DNA of 19,634 nt from Candidatus Micrarchaeum sp. (GTDB lineage: Archaea; Micrarchaeota; Micrarchaeia; CAILAH01). The notes below the pieces were generated by a model, which searched no databases, was not told the DNA's origin, and worked only from the letters and a program-made list of their open reading frames with translations. The position numbers and the translations under genes are program-made. Positions 5,540-12,723 of this stretch are shown here, piece after piece. Each line of letters starts with the position of its first letter. Positions within the stretch are counted from its first letter, which is position 1. Location of the stretch: NCBI GenBank assembly GCA_020723045.1, contig DYJQ01000014.1, forward strand, positions 1-19,634. The letters run 5' to 3'.

Positions 5540-6838
5540 TTAAGAAACCAGCGCCTTGCTGGCGCGCCTTATTGTCTTCTCCTCGTTTATGGTGGTGAGC
5601 TGGCGGTCACGCACAATCACCTTCCCATCAACAATCACATCGCTCACACATACCTTGCCAGCGGAATATACTACTTGGGCGATGACATCGTGAAGGGGGG
5701 AAAATGCAAGGCTCCTTTTATCCAAGAGGGTTAAGTCGGCCTTTCTGCCCACCCGTATTTCACCAATCTCCTTGGAGAGGCCGACGCATGCCGCACCCCC
5801 AGAAGTCGCCATAGAAAATACAGTATGATGATCCATTGCATGCGGCCTAAGAGTGTGCACCTTCTGCAAAAGGACTGCGAGACGCATCTGCTCGAACATC
5901 GAGTAATTGCCGTATGCCCCCACATCACTCCCAAGCCCCACAGATATTTTGTTTTTTAGCATTTCAGGAACGGGGGCGATGCCGCTTGCCAGATACATGT
6001 TTGAGCCGGGGCAGTGCGCAACCTTGACGTTGTTTTTTGCAAGCAGGGTGAAATCTTTCCTGTCAAGCCACACGCAGTGTGCAAGGAGCACATTGCTTCC
6101 CAGCAGGCCAAGCTTGTTGAGGTGTTTTATCGCGGGCACGCCAAACCTCTTCCTCTCAAAAGCCACCTCTCCCAAGTTCTCCTGGGCATGTGTCTGGAAC
6201 ACCAAGTTGTATTCCTTCGCAAGGGCAAATGCCTCAACCAATAACTCATCACTGCACGTGACATCAAACCGCGGGGTCACCATAAAACGGAGCCGGCCGT
6301 TGCACCTCCCGTGCCATCTCATTATGAGCGCTCTGGAATCCTCGATATCGCTTACTGTATCCTCAAGCATATCCTTGGGAGCGTTGTAGTCCATCATTGT
6401 ACGGCCTATGTTGGCGCGCAATCCAATCTTTTCTGCGACAGAAAACGCCTCATCTGTAAAACGCGTCGATGTAAAGTCAGAAAAGCAGGTGGTGCCCGAC
6501 TTTGCCATCTCGATATATGATAACTCGGCGCATGCGCGAGCACGCTTCCTGCTCAAGTGGCCCTCCCAAGGGAATATATAACTTCGGAGCCATTTGAGGA
6601 GCTCGGAATCACACGTCTGGCCCTTGGTGGCAACCTGGTAGCTGTGCATGTGCGTGTCAACAAGGCCCGGGATGACAATGCGGTCGCGCGCGTCAATCTC
6701 ATCATCAAACTTGTAGTCCTTTGCAATCCTCTTTTTTGGGCCGATATCTTGGATTATGCCGTTATCTATCGCTATCGAACAATCCGGAACAGTCCTCGCG
6801 CCCAAAACCACGGTGCCTCCGATAATGCCGAGTTGCAT
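5540..6838 (-). CDS. Amidohydrolase, probably guanine deaminase or related nucleobase/nucleoside deaminase
   Basis: 432 residues from the ATG at 6838; an open frame extends further upstream but the family's N-terminus (GGTVVLGA) begins here. It is a metal-dependent TIM-barrel hydrolase. Zinc ligands are visible as THMH (H63, H65), QTHAQEN (H217, with E220), LLAHCVWLD (H254) and GLGSDVGAYG (D305). LLKWLRSYIFPWE (80-92) and TPRFDVTCSDELL (188-200) resemble guanine deaminase, which turns guanine into xanthine. HCPGSNMYLASGIAPV (275-290) is shared with the S-adenosylhomocysteine/methylthioadenosine deaminase group, so the substrate is not certain. A small domain at both ends ends in VGRKADLTLLD and DVIVDGKVIV. 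It is divergent from the DUF3326 unit. Confidence 0.82.
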   Translation of the reverse strand: MQLGIIGGTVVLGARTVPDCSIAIDNGIIQDIGPKKRIAKDYKFDDEIDARDRIVIPGLVDTHMHSYQVATKGQTCDSELLKWLRSYIFPWEGHLSRKRARACAELSYIEMAKSGTTCFSDFTSTRFTDEAFSVAEKIGLRANIGRTMMDYNAPKDMLEDTVSDIEDSRALIMRWHGRCNGRLRFMVTPRFDVTCSDELLVEAFALAKEYNLVFQTHAQENLGEVAFERKRFGVPAIKHLNKLGLLGSNVLLAHCVWLDRKDFTLLAKNNVKVAHCPGSNMYLASGIAPVPEMLKNKISVGLGSDVGAYGNYSMFEQMRLAVLLQKVHTLRPHAMDHHTVFSMATSGGAACVGLSKEIGEIRVGRKADLTLLDKRSLAFSPLHDVIAQVVYSAGKVCVSDVIVDGKVIVRDRQLTTINEEKTIRRASKALVS

Positions 6839-6941
6839 AAAAGGGTATTTCAATAAAAACAATAAAAAGCAATGACTATGTGGGTTGGGATCACTCCTAA
6901 GGCAAGCCCAATATAATATAAGCATTGGTGCGGATTCTGTT
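6839..6941. promoter_or_regulatory. Divergent promoter region: amidohydrolase (-) and small protein/DUF3326 unit (+)
   Basis: This is the longest non-coding stretch in the window, about 100 bases. On the plus strand AATATAATATAAG (6910-6922) is a good TATA-like box about 26 bases before the in-frame ATG at 6942. On the minus strand the A/T-rich run rc 6850-6868 (ttttattgtttttattg) is about 20-30 bases before the amidohydrolase ATG. I see no further structured element. Confidence 0.45.
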
Positions 6942-7175
6942 ATGGGGGATTGCATGATAGTCTCAAGGAGGATTAATATCGCTATTGGAAAGTGCGATAG
7001 TGCGCATCTTCTCGACCGCATGCAGGAGTATTTCAGGAATAATGTTGAAGGGAAGGTGCTCAGGTTTGCAATCGTTGAGGTGAAGGGAAAGGATTTGGTT
7101 GTGGATGCCTCAATCAAGATGGATAAAAACACACTAGCAGGAGCAAAGCGAGAAAGAAAAACAAGGAGGTTGTGA
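6942..7175 (+). CDS. Small protein of unknown function upstream of DUF3326
   Basis: 77 residues from the ATG at 6942, or 73 from the ATG at 6954. The first fits a leaderless message from the TATA-like box at 6910-6922; the second has GGGGGAT in front of it. The core (IVSRRINIAIGKCDSAHLLD and following) alternates strands and helix, with two beta-strand-like stretches (LRFAIVEVKG and DLVVDASIKM) and a basic tail (AGAKRERKTRRL). There is one cysteine. I recognise no family. Its TGA stop is three bases from the ATG of the DUF3326 gene, and the ribosome-binding site of that gene lies inside its last codons, so the two are almost surely co-translated. A partner or accessory protein for DUF3326 is a reasonable guess only. 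Confidence 0.6.
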   Translation: MGDCMIVSRRINIAIGKCDSAHLLDRMQEYFRNNVEGKVLRFAIVEVKGKDLVVDASIKMDKNTLAGAKRERKTRRL

Positions 7176-7177
7176 TT

Positions 7178-8230
7178 ATGGCTAATCAGTTTGTTGTCGC
7201 ACATATTATCCCGACGGGGGTCAAGGCCGATATAGGAGGGTACGTTGGGGATGCAACGCCAGCCACCAACATGATTGCCTCTATTGCAGATAAGGTGATT
7301 TCGCATCCGAATGTTGTGAATGGCGTTGCGCTCAATCTTGCAAAGAGAAATGTGCTTTATGTAGAGGGGTATACACTGGACAAGTTCTTCAAGGGAGAGG
7401 TTGAACTCAAAGAAGTTGAGAGAAACAGGATTGGGGTAGTGTTGGATGCGGGGATGAAAAGGGAGAGCTATGATTTGGCTGTGAATACCATAAACGCAAT
7501 GAGGACGGTGGCAGGTGTTGAGATTGTGGGCATATTCGAGACTAAGGCGAATGTTGATGCGCGGGCCGTGAAAACAAGGAGCGGCTCATTCGTGGGAGAG
7601 ATCACGAATGAGGAGGTATTGATCAAGGCGTGCGACCGGGCGGTGAGAAAAGGTGCTGATGCCATCGCACTCTCGCTCTCCATCAAGATTAATATGGATG
7701 ACCTCAAACAGTATTTCTTGGGAAAGGGGGCAAACCCATACGGCGGGACTGAGGCCATAATATCGCATCTTGTCACCAGCAGGTTTGGCGTGCCTGCGGC
7801 GCATGCCCCACTCCTCACTAAATATGAAATTTACAAGGAGATGCATAGCGGCCGGGTTGACCCGCGTGCGGCGGCGGAGGCGATCGGGCCGGCATATCTT
7901 GGATGTGTCCTACAGGGGTTGGAGAGGGCGCCGCGCCCGGTGTCAAGAGATGGAGACATAAAAATAAAGGATGTTGATGTGGTGGTGCTTCCCTATACAT
8001 GTATGGGCGGGGTGCCTGCACTGGCGGCGCAAAAGTGGGGTATCCCGATAATTGCCGTTAAGGAAAATGCAACATTGATGAAAGTAACACCCGAAAATCT
8101 GAAATTAAAGAATGTGATTGTGGCGCAGAACTACTGGGAGGTGGGCGGAATACTCGCCGCAATGAAGGATGGGGTAGACCCTGCAGAGTTGAGAAGGCCC
8201 ATCAATAAGATACGGGTTAATTATGGGTAG
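7178..8230 (+). CDS. DUF3326 family protein
   Basis: 350 residues from the ATG at 7178, chosen over a GTG at 7172 because AAGGAGGTTGTG sits correctly before it. The sequence follows the DUF3326 family, best known from cyanobacteria and plastid-bearing eukaryotes, along its whole length: HIIPTGVKADIGGYVGDATP (9-28), SHPNVVNGVAL (42-52), VLYVEGYTLD (59-68), GGTEAIISHLV and VPAAHAP in the middle, DPRAAAEAIGPAYLGC, and IPIIAVKENATLMKVTPE near the end. No biochemical role is known to me. Conserved Gly, His, Asn and Glu positions look enzyme-like. It appears soluble with no signal peptide. It forms a unit with the small protein before it and is followed by a separate promoter for the dehydrogenase genes. 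Confidence 0.85.
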   Translation: MANQFVVAHIIPTGVKADIGGYVGDATPATNMIASIADKVISHPNVVNGVALNLAKRNVLYVEGYTLDKFFKGEVELKEVERNRIGVVLDAGMKRESYDLAVNTINAMRTVAGVEIVGIFETKANVDARAVKTRSGSFVGEITNEEVLIKACDRAVRKGADAIALSLSIKINMDDLKQYFLGKGANPYGGTEAIISHLVTSRFGVPAAHAPLLTKYEIYKEMHSGRVDPRAAAEAIGPAYLGCVLQGLERAPRPVSRDGDIKIKDVDVVVLPYTCMGGVPALAAQKWGIPIIAVKENATLMKVTPENLKLKNVIVAQNYWEVGGILAAMKDGVDPAELRRPINKIRVNYG

Positions 8231-8272
8231 TATAGCGGGAACGAATGTAATATGAAGTGATGGGGTTTAAGG

Positions 8273-8280
8273 TTATATAG
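8273..8280 (+). promoter_or_regulatory. Promoter of the E1alpha-E1beta operon
   Basis: TTATATAG is centred about 25 bases before the E1alpha ATG at 8301, preceded by tttaagg. The spacing fits an archaeal TATA box driving a leaderless message. A second A/T-rich run (atttatattt) directly abuts the ATG. Confidence 0.5.
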
Positions 8281-8300
8281 TTTGTTTTTGATTTATATTT

Positions 8301-9377
8301 ATGCCAACAAAGACAGTTTATAGGGGTAGTATTGATTACATTCAAATCCTTGATGAGAAGGGCAGGATAGATAGAAAATTTGAGAAGAAACTCGGCCTCA
8401 CAAAAAAACAGCTTTTGGTCATGTACGGGGCGCTCGTGAAGACGAGGATGTTTGATGATAAAGCACTCAAACTGCAGAGGCAGGGTCGCCTGCTCACATA
8501 CGCGCCATCTAGTGGCGAGGAGGCAATCACGGTCGGGTCTGCATATGCACTAAAGAAAGATGACTGGGTTGTGCCAGCATACAGAGAGCAGGGCATGTAT
8601 ATAGTTATGGGCGTGCCGCTCAAGTATCTTCTCACCTACTTTATGGGATTGGAAGAGGGAAATAATCTGCCGAAAGAGTTCAACATCACACCCACTGCAA
8701 TACCCGTATCAACACACCTCCCACATGCGGTTGGGATAGGGATGGCACTCAACTATAATGGTGGGAAGAAGGTAGTGATAACGTACACTGGCGATGGCGG
8801 GACATCTGAAGGCGACTTTTATGAGGCGCTGAATTTTGCTGGCGTGTACAGGGCGCCTGTGATTTTTGTGGTGAGAAATAATCAGTGGGCAATATCAGTG
8901 CCAAGGAAGAGACAGACTGCGGCTGAAACAATTGCACAGAAGGGATTGGCCGCGGGGATTAGGTGTGTGCAAGTCGACGGAAATGATGCCCTTGGAGTAT
9001 ATTATGTTACAAGGGATGCTGTTGAGAGGGCGAGGGAAGGCGGCGGGCCCACACTCATAGAGGCGATCACATACAGAATGGGTGTGCACACAACTGCGGA
9101 TGACCCAACACGGTACAGAAGCGAGAAGGATGTAGAGTTATGGAAAAAGAAGGACCCGATTGAGAGGTTAAGGAAATACCTGGAAGCAAGGAAAATACTA
9201 AACAAAAGAATTGAGGCCAACATTGCGAATGAGGCAGAGGTTGAGATAGATAATGCAATAAAGGAAGCGGAGGCCGCAAAGACGAATTACACGAATATGT
9301 TCAAGTATGTTTACAAGAATATGCCAAATGAGCTTGAGGAGCAGATGGAATACTTAAATGGATTTGTAGAACGATAG
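8301..9377 (+). CDS. pdhA: 2-oxoacid (probably pyruvate) dehydrogenase complex E1 component, alpha subunit
   Basis: 358 residues, normal length for the alpha chain of heterotetrameric E1. With E1beta it uses thiamine diphosphate to decarboxylate a 2-oxoacid and pass the acyl group to lipoyl-E2 in the cytoplasm. The thiamine diphosphate motif runs from GDGGTSEGDF (164-173) to RNNQWAIS (192-199), about 27 residues from GDG to NN as expected. Other marks are QGRLLTYAPSSGEEAITVGS (61-80), YREQG (94-98) and the phosphorylation-loop-like segment HTTADDPTRYRS (263-274). The substrate could be pyruvate or branched-chain 2-oxoacids; both groups share these motifs, and an archaeal complex of this type (Thermoplasma acidophilum) is reported to prefer branched-chain substrates. 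Downstream E1beta follows after 14 bases. Confidence 0.93.
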   Translation: MPTKTVYRGSIDYIQILDEKGRIDRKFEKKLGLTKKQLLVMYGALVKTRMFDDKALKLQRQGRLLTYAPSSGEEAITVGSAYALKKDDWVVPAYREQGMYIVMGVPLKYLLTYFMGLEEGNNLPKEFNITPTAIPVSTHLPHAVGIGMALNYNGGKKVVITYTGDGGTSEGDFYEALNFAGVYRAPVIFVVRNNQWAISVPRKRQTAAETIAQKGLAAGIRCVQVDGNDALGVYYVTRDAVERAREGGGPTLIEAITYRMGVHTTADDPTRYRSEKDVELWKKKDPIERLRKYLEARKILNKRIEANIANEAEVEIDNAIKEAEAAKTNYTNMFKYVYKNMPNELEEQMEYLNGFVER

Positions 9378-9391
9378 GGGAGGGATGTTTC

Positions 9392-10369
9392 ATGGTTGAG
9401 GTTAATATGATACAGGCAATCAACATGTGCCTTGCACAGGAGATGGAGAGGGATAAGAATATTGTTGTCTTTGGGGAGGATGTTGGGAAGAATGGCGGTG
9501 TTTTCAGAGTGACGGATGGCCTGCAGGCTAAGTTTACCGAAAAGAGGGTATTTGATACACCACTCGCGGAGTCTGGAATCATGGGCGTTGCGGTGGGTAT
9601 GGCGTTTGCCGGGATGAGGCCCGTTCCAGAGATACAGTTTGATGGGTTCACATTCCTAGCATACAACCAGATAAACGCACATGCAGCGAGGATGAGGAAT
9701 AGAACTAGGGGAAAGTACCACATGCCTATAGTGTTGAGGTTTCCCTATGGAGGGGGTGTGAGGGCACTTGAACTCCACGCCGAGCCTGTAGAGGGGATGT
9801 ATGCAAACATCCCCGGGATTACTATTGTGATCCCATCGGGGCCTTACGAGGCAAAGGGCCTGCTTGCATCGTGCCTTGAGTATGATGACCCAGTTTTGTT
9901 TTGCGAGCACAAGAGGTTGTATAGGGCATTCAAAGAAGAGGTGCCGGAGGAGAGGTATACGATTCCGCTCTCTCAGTGCAGGGTGGCAAGGGAAGGGTCT
10001 GATGTAACTATAGTTACATGGGGTGCTATGGTCAGAATTTGTGAGAATGCTGCAAATGAACTCGCGCAAGAAGGGATTAAATGCGAGATAATTGATGTGC
10101 GCACCATAAAACCGCTGGATGACAAGACCATAATCAATTCCGTGAAGAAGACGGGCCGTTTAGTGATAGTACAGGAAGCGATGCAGAGCTTCAGTGCAAG
10201 CTCTGAGATTGCTGCGAGGGTGTGCGAAAAGGCAATACTGAGCCTGAAGGCGCCCATAAAGAGGGTAACTGGTTTTGATGTACCCGTCCCCCTCCCAAAA
10301 CTTGAAGAGTATTTCCTGCCTAACGAGCGCAGGGTAAAAAGTGCTGTAAGGGATATCATCAAGTATTGA
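9392..10369 (+). CDS. pdhB: 2-oxoacid (probably pyruvate) dehydrogenase complex E1 component, beta subunit
   Basis: 325 residues, typical length. It completes the E1 active site with the alpha chain. Family marks are VFGEDVGKNGGVFRVTDGL (26-44), DTPLAESGIMGVAVGMA (55-71), EIQFDGF, FPYGGGVRALELHAEPVEGM with the active-site His, and EYDDPVLFCEHKRLYR followed by EEVPEERYTIPL. The C-terminal transketolase domain has IIDVRTIKPLDDKTI and VQEA. The pattern GGGV..LELHAE..EG and EVPEE.YTIPL is close to PdhB of Gram-positive bacteria, which favours pyruvate as substrate and hints at bacterial ancestry. The gene begins 14 bases after E1alpha with the strong ribosome-binding site GGGGAGGGATG, and its end converges on the antiporter gene. 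Confidence 0.94.
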   Translation: MVEVNMIQAINMCLAQEMERDKNIVVFGEDVGKNGGVFRVTDGLQAKFTEKRVFDTPLAESGIMGVAVGMAFAGMRPVPEIQFDGFTFLAYNQINAHAARMRNRTRGKYHMPIVLRFPYGGGVRALELHAEPVEGMYANIPGITIVIPSGPYEAKGLLASCLEYDDPVLFCEHKRLYRAFKEEVPEERYTIPLSQCRVAREGSDVTIVTWGAMVRICENAANELAQEGIKCEIIDVRTIKPLDDKTIINSVKKTGRLVIVQEAMQSFSASSEIAARVCEKAILSLKAPIKRVTGFDVPVPLPKLEEYFLPNERRVKSAVRDIIKY

Positions 10370-10386
10370 AGATTCTCACACGTTCT

Positions 10387-12102
10387 TTAATGCCTCTCGT
10401 GCACTGGGTGCTCGTGGCCGATTCTCTTCTTTTCAAGCAGACGTCTTATGTGGGTGCTCCTCTCTTTAAGGTATCTTCTGTTATCAAATCCAAACTTCTC
10501 AATCATCAGTGAAGTGTAATGACCACCGATGAAATGGGGCATGAGAACATACGTTGCACCCTCTCTGTATAACTCAAGCGCATCATCTATGCGGTGCGCT
10601 ACGGCTATCACTACCGAGCCTGCATTTTTATCCCTGATCCTATGCAGGAGGAGCATGTTCATATCATGGTCTGGTATGGTGGATATTACCATCCTCTTTT
10701 CAGATATCTTGAGGTCATCAAGAAGCTCGCCATCAGATGCATCACCGTAAACACAGTTTAAGCCAGCACGCTCCGATTCTGCTATAACCTGCGGGTTGTA
10801 ATCAACAACAACGAAATTTATGTGCAATTTCTTGAGCTCTGCCACTATGTCGTATCCTATACGGTTGTAACCAAATAAAATGGTATCGTAATCCTTAGCC
10901 CTCATGCGCGCAAACTCATCAACCTTCCTGCCCTGCCTCTCAAAAATCTTAAGATAGTTTGAGAGGTACGCGTAAATCTTGTTTGAGTAGAGTATGAAAT
11001 ATGAAGAGCCAGCGATTGTTATGAGGCCGACAACTGTCACTATAGAGAGGGTATTGCCTGTGAGATGCCCTGCTTTTATGCCGAGCGATATGAGTATGAA
11101 TGAGAACTCGCTTATCTGCGCCACCGTCAGGCCCACAAGGAAACTTGTCCTGCGCGTGTACCCCAATAGCCCCATCAGCACCAGCACTATGAGCGGGTTG
11201 CCTATGAGTACGAACAGCGATAGTAACGCTATGGGAACTATATTCTCCCATACACCCCCGAACGCCATCTGGGTGCCGAGGAGGACAAAGAACAGTACAA
11301 GAAAGAAATCGCGTAAGAGCCTCATCTTTGATGATATCTCTTGACGGTATGGCGATACAGAGAGGCTTACGCCCGCAAGCAGTGCGCCTATCTCTATCGA
11401 GAGACCGAGCATGTAAAAGAGGGAGGCGAGAAGGAGACACCATGCAACCGAGAACATCAATAGCAATTCCTGTGATTTTGCCATTGCAGTCGTTATGTGC
11501 GGGAGTATTATGCCCATCACAACCACTAAGAGGAGTGTACCTATGGCTTGGATTATGGTATCAACACTAATGTGCGTAAAGCTGATAGATGTTGTGAAGT
11601 ATGTTATAAGAATCAGCATTACAATCGCTATGAGGTCCTGGACTATAAGGAGGCCTATCGCAATCTTGCTATAAAGTGCATCGACCTCACCTTTATCGGA
11701 AATCAGTTTCATTATTATGATCGTACTGCTGAATGTGAGGGCAAAGGAGATGTAGATTGCATCAATTTGTGAGAATCCGAGCGCAATGCATATCATAAAC
11801 CCTATGAGTGCGGTGAAAATTACCTGGCCGAGGCCTACTATGATGGATACCTTGCCAACCTCTCTTATAACAGTCGGCCTCAGATTGAGGCCCACCATAA
11901 ACAGAAGCAGTGCTACCCCCATGTGCGCAAATGTCGCTATAGTATCGGTGTAATGCACAATGTTCAGGACGTATGGGCTCACAAGCACCCCAGTCAGTAT
12001 ATACCCTATTATGAGCGGCTGTCTAAGTATGCGCATTATCGCCGCAAGTATAACAGAGATGAATATTATCATCCCAAGCTCAACAAACACTTCCTCCGCC
12101 AT
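10387..12102 (-). CDS. CPA2-type cation/proton antiporter with TrkA-N (RCK) domain
   Basis: 571 residues from the ATG at 12102 (a GTG at 12108 is the alternative). The N-terminal 375 residues form a Na+/H+ exchanger-type membrane domain of about 12-13 helices; visible marks are LRQPLIIGYILTGVLVSP, LLLFMVGLNLRPT and the conserved QDL in the sixth helix region (LIVQDLIAIVML). A cytoplasmic TrkA-N Rossmann domain starts near residue 403 (TILFGYNRIGYDIVAELKK, with acidic VVVDYNP after the second strand), as in KefB/KefC-like potassium or sodium exchangers gated by nucleotides. The C-terminal end is His-rich (GHEHPVHERH), which might bind metal. It lies on the opposite strand between the E1 and E2 genes and diverges from the VIT1-type transporter. 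The ion specificity is not readable. Confidence 0.9.
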   Translation of the reverse strand: MAEEVFVELGMIIFISVILAAIMRILRQPLIIGYILTGVLVSPYVLNIVHYTDTIATFAHMGVALLLFMVGLNLRPTVIREVGKVSIIVGLGQVIFTALIGFMICIALGFSQIDAIYISFALTFSSTIIIMKLISDKGEVDALYSKIAIGLLIVQDLIAIVMLILITYFTTSISFTHISVDTIIQAIGTLLLVVVMGIILPHITTAMAKSQELLLMFSVAWCLLLASLFYMLGLSIEIGALLAGVSLSVSPYRQEISSKMRLLRDFFLVLFFVLLGTQMAFGGVWENIVPIALLSLFVLIGNPLIVLVLMGLLGYTRRTSFLVGLTVAQISEFSFILISLGIKAGHLTGNTLSIVTVVGLITIAGSSYFILYSNKIYAYLSNYLKIFERQGRKVDEFARMRAKDYDTILFGYNRIGYDIVAELKKLHINFVVVDYNPQVIAESERAGLNCVYGDASDGELLDDLKISEKRMVISTIPDHDMNMLLLHRIRDKNAGSVVIAVAHRIDDALELYREGATYVLMPHFIGGHYTSLMIEKFGFDNRRYLKERSTHIRRLLEKKRIGHEHPVHERH

Positions 12103-12165
12103 TACCACACCAATACACTATATGATACAATACAAGTGCTTTTATTACTTAACGGTATTTATGAT
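12103..12165. promoter_or_regulatory. Divergent promoter: antiporter (-) and VIT1/CCC1-type transporter (+)
   Basis: This 63-base spacer holds tttattactt (12141-12150), about 20-25 bases before the plus-strand ATGs at 12166/12169/12175. It also holds TTGTATTGTATCATATAG on the minus strand (rc of 12119-12136), about 17-34 bases before the antiporter ATG. Both fit leaderless transcription. Two transporters sharing one control region may be co-regulated. Confidence 0.4.
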
Positions 12166-12690
12166 ATGATGGCAATGGCACTCAAAAAAGCCACCAAAGG
12201 AGATACCATAAGCCAACCGGTAATGGCTGGGTTTGGCTTTGGCCTTACATCTGGCGTGATAACCACCCTCGGCCTTATCATAGGCCTCGAAACAGGTACT
12301 GGGTCTCCTGTTGCAGTGCTAGGGGGCATACTCACAATAGCCGTTGCAGATGCACTCTCAGATGCACTGGGAATACACATATCGCAGGAGTCTGATAAGA
12401 GAAACCCGCCAGCCAACGTGTGGGCATCCACAATATCAACATTCATAATAAAATTTGTTGTTGCGCTCACGTTTGCAATCCCAGTGATAATGCTTCCACT
12501 GGATTTGGCCATAACAATATGCATTGTGTGGGGGCTCTCCATCATAAGTGCGTTGAGTTATTATGTTGCAAAAAGGCAAAATGAGAATCCGCTCGCGGTT
12601 ATCGGAGAGCATTTATCTATTGCTGTAATCGTACTGCTTGTGGCTGCACTCGTTGGAAACTTCGTTGCAACAAATTTTGGCAATAAGTGA
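12166..12690 (+). CDS. VIT1/CCC1-type membrane transporter (iron/manganese family)
   Basis: 174 residues from the ATG at 12166 (ATGs at 12169 and 12175 are also possible). The segment GFGFGLTSGVITTLGLIIGL (22-41) and then IAVADALSDALGIHISQESD (58-77) follow the VIT1/CCC1 pattern, in which the first helices carry the G..DG/SG.TTLG and ADA.S.A.G motifs. About five membrane helices are visible (22-41, 49-70, 88-112, 116-136, 148-169). Eukaryotic relatives move Fe2+ or Mn2+ into vacuoles in exchange for protons; archaeal members presumably export these metals from the cytoplasm. The cytoplasmic metal-binding region is reduced. It sits 33 bases before the E2 gene, but a TATA-like box lies between, so joint transcription is not certain. 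Confidence 0.75.
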   Translation: MMAMALKKATKGDTISQPVMAGFGFGLTSGVITTLGLIIGLETGTGSPVAVLGGILTIAVADALSDALGIHISQESDKRNPPANVWASTISTFIIKFVVALTFAIPVIMLPLDLAITICIVWGLSIISALSYYVAKRQNENPLAVIGEHLSIAVIVLLVAALVGNFVATNFGNK

Positions 12691-12692
12691 AT

Positions 12693-12702
12693 AGATATAT
12701 TC
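12693..12702 (+). promoter_or_regulatory. Promoter of the E2 gene
   Basis: AGATATATTC lies in the 33-base gap before E2, with its centre about 26 bases before the ATG at 12724. No ribosome-binding site is seen in front of the ATG (the preceding bases are caaattcttcatc), which supports a leaderless transcript starting here rather than read-through translation. Confidence 0.5.
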
Positions 12703-12723
12703 TTTCCATGCAAATTCTTCATC

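Noticed and set aside
6839..7306. N-terminal extension of the amidohydrolase to 7306
   Set aside because: The extension would overlap the small protein and DUF3326 genes, has no family similarity, and the conserved amidohydrolase N-terminus starts at the ATG at 6838, which has an A/T-rich promoter-like region before it.
8231..8300. C/D box small RNA in the spacer before E1alpha (GTGATGG resembling a C box)
   Set aside because: The C box match is imperfect and no CTGA D box lies at a suitable distance. The spacer is better explained as promoter.
11923..12165. N-terminal extension of the VIT1-type transporter
   Set aside because: The upstream part is antisense to the antiporter start, is rich in His/Tyr/Arg with no membrane character, and a TATA-like box lies before the ATG at 12166.
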